A stretch of DNA of 40,552 bases from Desulfovibrio sp. (GTDB lineage Bacteria; Desulfobacterota; Desulfovibrionia; Desulfovibrionales; Desulfovibrionaceae): assembly GCA_031290615.1 (NCBI GenBank), contig JAITNF010000092.1:1-40552 (forward strand), read 5' to 3'. A program made the translations under genes and the position numbers. The notes beneath the pieces were generated by a model that ran no database searches, was not told the origin of the DNA, and saw only the letters and a program-made list of their open reading frames with translations. Shown piece by piece: positions 36,114 to 40,552 of this stretch (the first letter of the stretch is position 1; each line of letters begins with the position of its first letter).

Positions 36114-36389
36114 TTACTGATTAATGAATTCCTTAAGTTCCTTTCCGGCCCGGAAAAAGGTCAAGCGTTTGGGAACGACGGAAATTTTTTCTCCGGTTTT
36201 GGGATTGCGTCCGGAATATCCCCCGTATTCCTTGATTTTAAAGCTCCCGAAACCACGAATTTCAATGCGGTCTCCGGAGAGCAGAAATTTTTTCATGGAT
36301 TCGACGAAAGTATTGACCGCCATGGTGGCGTCATCAAGAGAAAAGTTTGTCTCATCCGCCAAGGCTTTGATAAGTTCGCTTTTGTTCAT
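36114..36389 (-). CDS. HU/IHF-family DNA-binding protein
   Basis: 91 residues of the DNABII family, which bends and compacts DNA as a dimer. MNKSELIKALADETNFSLDD, then a beta-arm region (IEIRGFGSFKIKEYGGYSGR, NPKTGEKISV) whose N-P-x-T-G-E motif with the Pro intercalates in the minor groove, and a C-terminal helix RAGKELKEFIN. AAGGAG before the ATG at 36389 supports this start over an upstream in-frame TTG. I cannot decide between HU and IHF. Intact. Confidence 0.9.
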   Translation of the reverse strand: MNKSELIKALADETNFSLDDATMAVNTFVESMKKFLLSGDRIEIRGFGSFKIKEYGGYSGRNPKTGEKISVVPKRLTFFRAGKELKEFINQ

Positions 36390-36507
36390 TTTGTCTCCTT
36401 GCAACTTGCATCTATTTACGCAGTATGTAAAGCAATTTTACTCAATCCGACAAGTCCTTTAAAATTTTTCTCCGGCCAAGCCAGTCCGTAATGGCAAGAC
36501 GCGCGCG

Positions 36508-37117
36508 CTACAGCGCCCAGGCCTGTATGTCCGTCGGAGCGTAGCGCAGAAGCGGCGCCTACCGGCAGACGACTTCAGTCACTTTTTTGTCCGAGCACAC
36601 ATGACCGAGGAAAACCGGCTCCAGATGCAGGAAGTGACGGCATGCCACGGCCAGTTTGTCACAATACGCACCGCCGCCATAGCCACAAAGGCCTGCACTG
36701 TGTCGGAAATACCGGCGCCTATGTCCATGAAAACATAATCGTAGTCTCCGATGAACGGTTTCAGGCGCGAAAAGAGAAGATTGCATGTTTCGATTTTCAT
36801 TTCGCTCAGTTCCGGCACGCCGAAAGCGGCGGGCAGCACGTCAAAAGCCGCTGGTTTACACCGTGTACAGCCATTCTGCAGATTGCCCTGCGGGGAGATC
36901 CCCAGCAATACGTCCAGATTGGCAGTTCAAGGTTGCAATCCATAAGCAGGGTTTTTAAAGCCAGTTCGGTACAGAACGACGGCGCGCTGTTCTTGGCATA
37001 TATTGCTTTTCTGCGCGAGAGCGCTTCGTAGCGCCCTCGTCCCCCAGCTCCAGCAATCCCCCCGCGTTGCTCTTTGTTCCCCCTGACCGACACAGACAAT
37101 ACCGAAGGCGTAAGCAA
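36508..37117 (-). pseudogene. MinD/FleN-like ATPase relic
   Basis: Minus strand: SVLSVSVRGNKEQRGG (a decayed P-loop; family form SVSSGKGGVGKT), LALKTLLMDCNLELP, VLLGISPQGNLQN (here partly frameshifted), FDVLPAAFGVPELSEMKIET, NLLFSRLKPFIGDYDYVFMD, IGAGISDTVQAFVAMAAVRI, then after a deletion LAVACRHFLHLEPVFLGHVC, SDKKVTEVVCR, stop, APLLRYAPTDIQAWAL. This is the order of the deviant-Walker ATPases that place flagella or septa (MinD/FleN) with Walker B YDYVFMDIGAG. The P-loop is destroyed and several frames are needed. A motility- or division-linked regulator has been lost. Confidence 0.75.
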
Positions 37118-37416
37118 TTTTCAAGCCATTGTTCGTGTGGGGATGCCATATTTTGTCCACAATAATCTTTTGATGTGCCTCAGGCTGTCGCATTCCTTTC
37201 AAATCCAGACGCATGACCGCTACAAGGGCTTTTTCGAGACGGCCCCAGAGCCACGGTGCCCAGAAGCTGCCGCAATCTGCCCAGCAGTTCCGCACAGACG
37301 AGATCCAGCTTGGGTACAGGCCGCGCAAGATGCGCGCAAGCTCTCCCGTGATGCCATCCGACAATCGTCGCGCGTTGCGCCGGCGGACAGGAGCGACTGT
37401 CGATGTCGTCCGAATT
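37118..37416 (-). other. Degenerate coding DNA between prfB and the MinD-like relic
   Basis: Begins within the prfB end in another frame (ATG 37430, MNASIEIRTTSTVAPVRRRN, SDGITGELARILRG) and continues with PKLDLVCAELLGRLRQLLGT and RLEKALVAVMRLDLKGMRQP in other frames. It looks like one or two decayed genes; I do not recognise them. Confidence 0.3.
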
Positions 37417-38535
37417 TCAATGCTGGCGTTCATGGAGATAGAGAAGATAATCGTGTTGAAAACGATCAATTTCCCCGTCCAGCACGGCGTCCACATCGCC
37501 CGCCTCGCAGCCGGTGCGGTGGTCTTTGACTAGGCGATAGGGCTGAAGGGTATAGGTGCGTATCTGGCTGCCGAAGGCGATGGCATCCTTGCCCGCGTAT
37601 TCCGCCTGACGTTCCGCCTCGCGCTTCTGTACTTCCAGGTTGTACAGGCGGGCATTGAGGACGCGCAGGGCCGTTTCCTTGTTGTGATGCTGGGATTTTT
37701 CGTTCTGGCACTGGGCGGAAATGCCCGTGGGCAAGTGCGTCACGCGCACGGCGGAACTGGTGGTGTTCACGCTCTGGCCGCCTGGGCCGCTGGAACGGAA
37801 AATATCAATACGCAGGTCCGATTCCCTGATGTCCAGTTCAATCGCATTGCCGGCGTCGGGCATAACGTCCACCGAAGCAAAGGATGTGTGCCTGCGCCCC
37901 GAGGAGTCAAAGGGGGATATGCGTATCAGCCTGTGGATGCCGCGCTCGCTCTTCAAAAAGCCGAAAACGTGTGGCCCGGCGATGCGCAGGGTGACGCTTT
38001 TGACGCCAGCCTCGTCACCGGGCAGCAAATCCAACTCTTCCACCGTGTGCTTGTGGCGCGCGGCCCAGCGGGTATACATGCGCAAAAGCATTGCCACCCA
38101 GTCCTGGGACTCCGTGCCGCCCGCGCCGGGGTGAATTTCCAGGATGGCATCCTTGCCGTCCTCCGCCGCCGAAAGCAGCATCACAAGCTCAATTTCGTCC
38201 AGCAGTTTCGCAAATTCTTTTTGTTGCTGCGCCAGCGTTTTCAAGGCTTCTTCGTCCTCGTTGTCCTCTTCCTGGGCGAGGGCAAGCCATTCCCGCATGT
38301 CGTCGCAAGATTTTTTCAAGCGGTAGAGGCGTTCTGTTTCACTGCCGAGATTGGCTTTTTCCTGCAGGAGCGGAGTGAAATTCTCCGGCTTGTCCCACGC
38401 GCCGGGGCGGGAGAGTTCGTTTTCAATGGCGTTCAGACGTTGTTCAAGGGCAGCGACGTCAAAGACCCCCCAGAGAGTTTCAAAGCGTTGCGTCAGGGGT
38501 TGACAGGCGGCACGCAGATCGCTGAGATGTAACAT
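37417..38535 (-). CDS. prfB: Peptide chain release factor 2, without the programmed frameshift
   Basis: Recognises UAA and UGA and releases the peptide. 372 residues in one uninterrupted frame: N-terminal helices, the PCRF domain, then the catalytic GGQ loop in DIFRSSGPGGQSVNTTSSAV and the C-terminal RF-2 domain (ALRVLNARLYNLEVQKREAE). Most bacterial prfB genes need a +1 shift at CTT TGA C about 25 codons in; here the site reads TGG GGG GTC TTT GAC and is in frame. The ATG overlaps the lnt stop (TAATG), giving tight coupling. Start extension upstream is open but lies inside lnt. Confidence 0.94.
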   Translation of the reverse strand: MLHLSDLRAACQPLTQRFETLWGVFDVAALEQRLNAIENELSRPGAWDKPENFTPLLQEKANLGSETERLYRLKKSCDDMREWLALAQEEDNEDEEALKTLAQQQKEFAKLLDEIELVMLLSAAEDGKDAILEIHPGAGGTESQDWVAMLLRMYTRWAARHKHTVEELDLLPGDEAGVKSVTLRIAGPHVFGFLKSERGIHRLIRISPFDSSGRRHTSFASVDVMPDAGNAIELDIRESDLRIDIFRSSGPGGQSVNTTSSAVRVTHLPTGISAQCQNEKSQHHNKETALRVLNARLYNLEVQKREAERQAEYAGKDAIAFGSQIRTYTLQPYRLVKDHRTGCEAGDVDAVLDGEIDRFQHDYLLYLHERQH

Positions 38536-40139
38536 TATATAATTTGGTGTTGAAGGTTGAATTTGTTTCCGGTGTCCGTTTTTCGTCCGAAAATCAGCAA
38601 CGCGACAAACAGCGCCAGCGCTACGGGAAAAATAAGGGGCGCAAAACGGGAATAGGGGCTTTCCGTATTCAGCAACACTGCTCGAACATAATGCGTACCA
38701 GCCGCGAACTGCCCACCTCGCATGGCCAGCCGGCCACGACTGTCCACCACGGCGGAAATGCCCGTATTGGTGCCACGCAAAAGCCACCGATCCTGTTCCA
38801 CAGCGCGCAACGCGGTAAGATACAGGTGCTGCCGTGCCGCCGGCGTGCCGCCGAACCATGCGTCGTTGCTGATATCAGTCAGTATGTTGGCTCCATTCCT
38901 GACGCGGTCTTCCGCCAGCCATGGAAGGATACCTTCATAGCAGATAAGCATGCCGAGCGCACGGCCGGCGTAACGCAGGGGTTCGTCCGATTTTCCTTCC
39001 TCATACACGCCTACACCCTGGAGCAGGGCCTGCAGAAAGTCTAATTTGAGCCAGTTCGGCAGGTATTCGCCAAATGGCACCAAGCGCATTTTGTCATAAC
39101 TGATCAATGTGAGGTACCGATTTTCCCGCGGCGCGAGCAGAAAAGCCCGGTTGAAGACGCTACGTTGGCCGCTGGGTGCAATTTCCAGGCCGGGAGCGCC
39201 GAGCAGCAGAGGGCAGCCGCTACTTGCAACCAGTTCGCGTACGGCGTCATCATATTTCGGCATATGCCCGAAAAAGAAGGGGAGAGCCGTCTCCGGCCAG
39301 ACAATGAGGGGCTTGTCGCCAGTTTTGTCCGGCATGTCATCGCCCAGATTCGCAAGGCCCTGCCGCGTCAGGCCGATATAGGCGTTGAGTGAAGCCTGCT
39401 GAAAGTGGGGGAGCCACTTCTGGTTCTGGTCAATATTTCCTTCCACAATGAGGGCGGACATGGTTTGAGGGCCGTTGGGCCGGGAGACAAACGGGGTTTG
39501 CTCAAGGCGGTATGCGCCGTAGCCCAACAGGCCAGCCGCCAGTGCCAGCCCTGCGGCGAGGCAGCGTTTGTCCCTGAAAAAAACGAGACAAAGCAAGGCG
39601 ACGAGGGTCCAGAGACCCCCTGTGGCGTATGCGCCCAAGCAGTCCGCTGTCTGGACGAGCAAGGGCCACGGAGCCAGCGCCCCGGCCAGGGATAGCCAGG
39701 GGAAACCCAGTAATCGCGCGGAGACGTATTCCAGCAGATACCAGGCGAGGGCAAGGGCAAGGGCCAGCAACAGGGGAGGATGCTTGCGCCAGGTGTTAGC
39801 CGCGCAGGAAAAAAGCCCGTTGGCGAAAGAAAGGCAGGTCGCGATGAAGATCGCGCAAGGGATGGCCAGCGGCCAAGGCAGGCCGCACACATTGTGTACG
39901 GGCAGAGTGAGCCAGTACAGGGCAGCAGTTCCGCCGGCAAGGCCGCAAAGCCATCCGTCCCGTAGCGCTGCGGCTTTGCCTGAGGCGTCAAGACCGAGCA
40001 TCGTCAGAGTGACGGGCCAGAGTAGAATGAGGAACGGCAGCTCCGCCAGATCATTGGGAAAGCCAAGCCAGATGGCCGCGGTGCCCACAAGGCCGGTGGC
40101 GACACGCCTGTTTGTCATACGCTGAATTCGCGTGGTCAT
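38535..40139 (-). CDS. lnt: Apolipoprotein N-acyltransferase
   Basis: Adds the third acyl chain to the N-terminal Cys of lipoproteins at the inner membrane, so it serves products such as the MltA-like lipoprotein here. 534 residues: five to six N-terminal membrane helices, then a periplasmic nitrilase domain with the catalytic Glu (about 280, VWPETALPFFFGHMP), Lys (about 348, YDKMRLVPFGEYLPNW) and Cys (about 398, LICYEGILPWLAEDR), and a last C-terminal helix. I chose the ATG at 40139 (AAGGA about 15 bases upstream); a second ATG seven codons in is possible. Followed without a gap by prfB. Intact. Confidence 0.93.
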   Translation of the reverse strand: MTTRIQRMTNRRVATGLVGTAAIWLGFPNDLAELPFLILLWPVTLTMLGLDASGKAAALRDGWLCGLAGGTAALYWLTLPVHNVCGLPWPLAIPCAIFIATCLSFANGLFSCAANTWRKHPPLLLALALALAWYLLEYVSARLLGFPWLSLAGALAPWPLLVQTADCLGAYATGGLWTLVALLCLVFFRDKRCLAAGLALAAGLLGYGAYRLEQTPFVSRPNGPQTMSALIVEGNIDQNQKWLPHFQQASLNAYIGLTRQGLANLGDDMPDKTGDKPLIVWPETALPFFFGHMPKYDDAVRELVASSGCPLLLGAPGLEIAPSGQRSVFNRAFLLAPRENRYLTLISYDKMRLVPFGEYLPNWLKLDFLQALLQGVGVYEEGKSDEPLRYAGRALGMLICYEGILPWLAEDRVRNGANILTDISNDAWFGGTPAARQHLYLTALRAVEQDRWLLRGTNTGISAVVDSRGRLAMRGGQFAAGTHYVRAVLLNTESPYSRFAPLIFPVALALFVALLIFGRKTDTGNKFNLQHQII

Positions 40140-40245
40140 GCTGTTTTTATGGTATTCCTTTCTAACTCCTACTCCTGTTTTCGCGCGCGTATGCAAAACT
40201 GCGCGTAACAATTTTGAAAATGCTATATCCCGTCGAGGGGATATT

Positions 40246-40552
40246 GTCAATGACGGCTGCCGGCATATTTTCAGATTCGGCACATTTTCGGAATGCTCGG
40301 TAATGGCTCAGTTTATCAGGCGGAACAGCATTAGCTGTTTCTCCTTCAAGCAATGGCAGTTCCTGTAAGCAATCAGCTTGTTCCCCACCAGTCAAAATAA
40401 ACTTCATCGGATTTCCAAGAGCATCTGACTCATATGACAAATATCGCCAAGGCGCTCCAGTCTTTGCTGTCCACATTACAAGCTTCTACAAATAAATGAT
40501 TATCGGCACATGTTCCGCCAGGATCTTCAGACTTCCCCGGCAATGCGTCCTT
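40246..40552 (-). mobile_element. IS5-type transposase relic, internally deleted, cut by the window edge
   Basis: Minus strand from the edge: KDALPGKSEDPGGTCADNHL, FVEA, then one frame over MWTAKTGAPWRYLS, and directly DALGNPMKFILTGGEQADCL, LPLLEGETANAV. The first part is the IS5 N-terminus (A-K-T-G-A-P-W-R-x-L), the second is its catalytic-core region (G-N-P-x-x-F-I-L-T-G-G). The roughly 80 residues between them, including the first catalytic Asp, are deleted in frame. Similarity stops near 40246; the flank reads into the lnt upstream region. Confidence 0.75.

Noticed and set aside
38536..38859. An N-terminal extension of prfB
   Set aside because: It lies inside lnt on the same strand in another frame; the ATG at 38535 overlapping the lnt stop gives the normal RF2 N-terminus.
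1..40552. CRISPR arrays, tRNA or rRNA genes, replication origin
   Set aside because: I saw no regularly spaced repeats, no cloverleaf with a T-loop motif, no rRNA segments and no cluster of DnaA-box-like sites.

Overview
The window looks like chromosome from a Desulfovibrionaceae-type (Desulfobacterota) bacterium whose genome is eroding. The basis is the resemblance of its housekeeping proteins and of gene neighbourhoods (dnaJ/cbpA - cbpM - clpB; zapB - zapA - 6S RNA - rny; rimP - nusA - rnpM - infB - DUF503 - DHH phosphoesterase; lnt - prfB) to that lineage, recalled from general knowledge rather than searched. Intact housekeeping genes alternate with many genes broken by frameshifts, stops and internal deletions: an EF-G paralogue, a pyruvate:ferredoxin oxidoreductase, a MinD/FleN-like ATPase, a J-domain protein, CbpM and DUF503. 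Three IS5-type transposase scraps, one IS200-type scrap and a worn-down prophage add to this. The pattern fits a recently host-restricted lineage, for example a protist or termite-gut endosymbiont such as 'Candidatus Desulfovibrio trichonymphae'; the name is inference.

Layout. 1-813: frameshifted multi-pass membrane protein gene. 1073-8882: minus-strand core block dnaJ-like, cbpM relic, clpB, glmU, zapB, zapA, 6S RNA, rny (heat-shock proteostasis, UDP-GlcNAc synthesis, divisome assembly, RNA turnover). 8947-13740: accessory region with IS200 and IS5 scraps, an AT-rich truncated gene, a decayed DUF4160/DUF2442 pair and a prophage relic (S24 repressor, Cro-like HTH, DinD/BRO-like fragment, replication-type HTH protein). 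13908-17035: sugar-nucleotide epimerase overlapping a U32 peptidase-family gene. 17058-18420: three relics. 18600-20252: divergent hotdog thioesterase and lipoprotein transglycosylase MltA.

20425-27100: plus-strand transcription/translation operon with a strong promoter, a leader carrying a terminator, then rimP, nusA, rnpM (ylxR), infB, a broken DUF503 gene and a DHH phosphoesterase; rbfA, expected here, is absent. 27129-30785: graveyard (EF-G paralogue, a hypothetical gene carrying a 31-bp copy of the EF-G relic, a J-domain gene). 30786-34664: purM, cobO, a deoxyribosyltransferase-like gene, murA. 34672-35109: PFOR relic. 35190-36389: dapA and an HU/IHF-type gene. 36508-37416: MinD/FleN-like relic and degenerate DNA. 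37417-40139: lnt-prfB operon, in which the RF2 programmed-frameshift site appears to have been lost by one base. The right edge is an internally deleted IS5 relic.

I did not find a clear, intact, previously undescribed system. The most informative observations are the 31-bp templated insertion, the fossilised prfB frameshift site, the PFOR relic, the nusA-operon leader with competing hairpins, and the 143-bp element with inverted ends behind mltA. Everything is from reading the sequence; family names rest on motifs I recognise and no database was searched.
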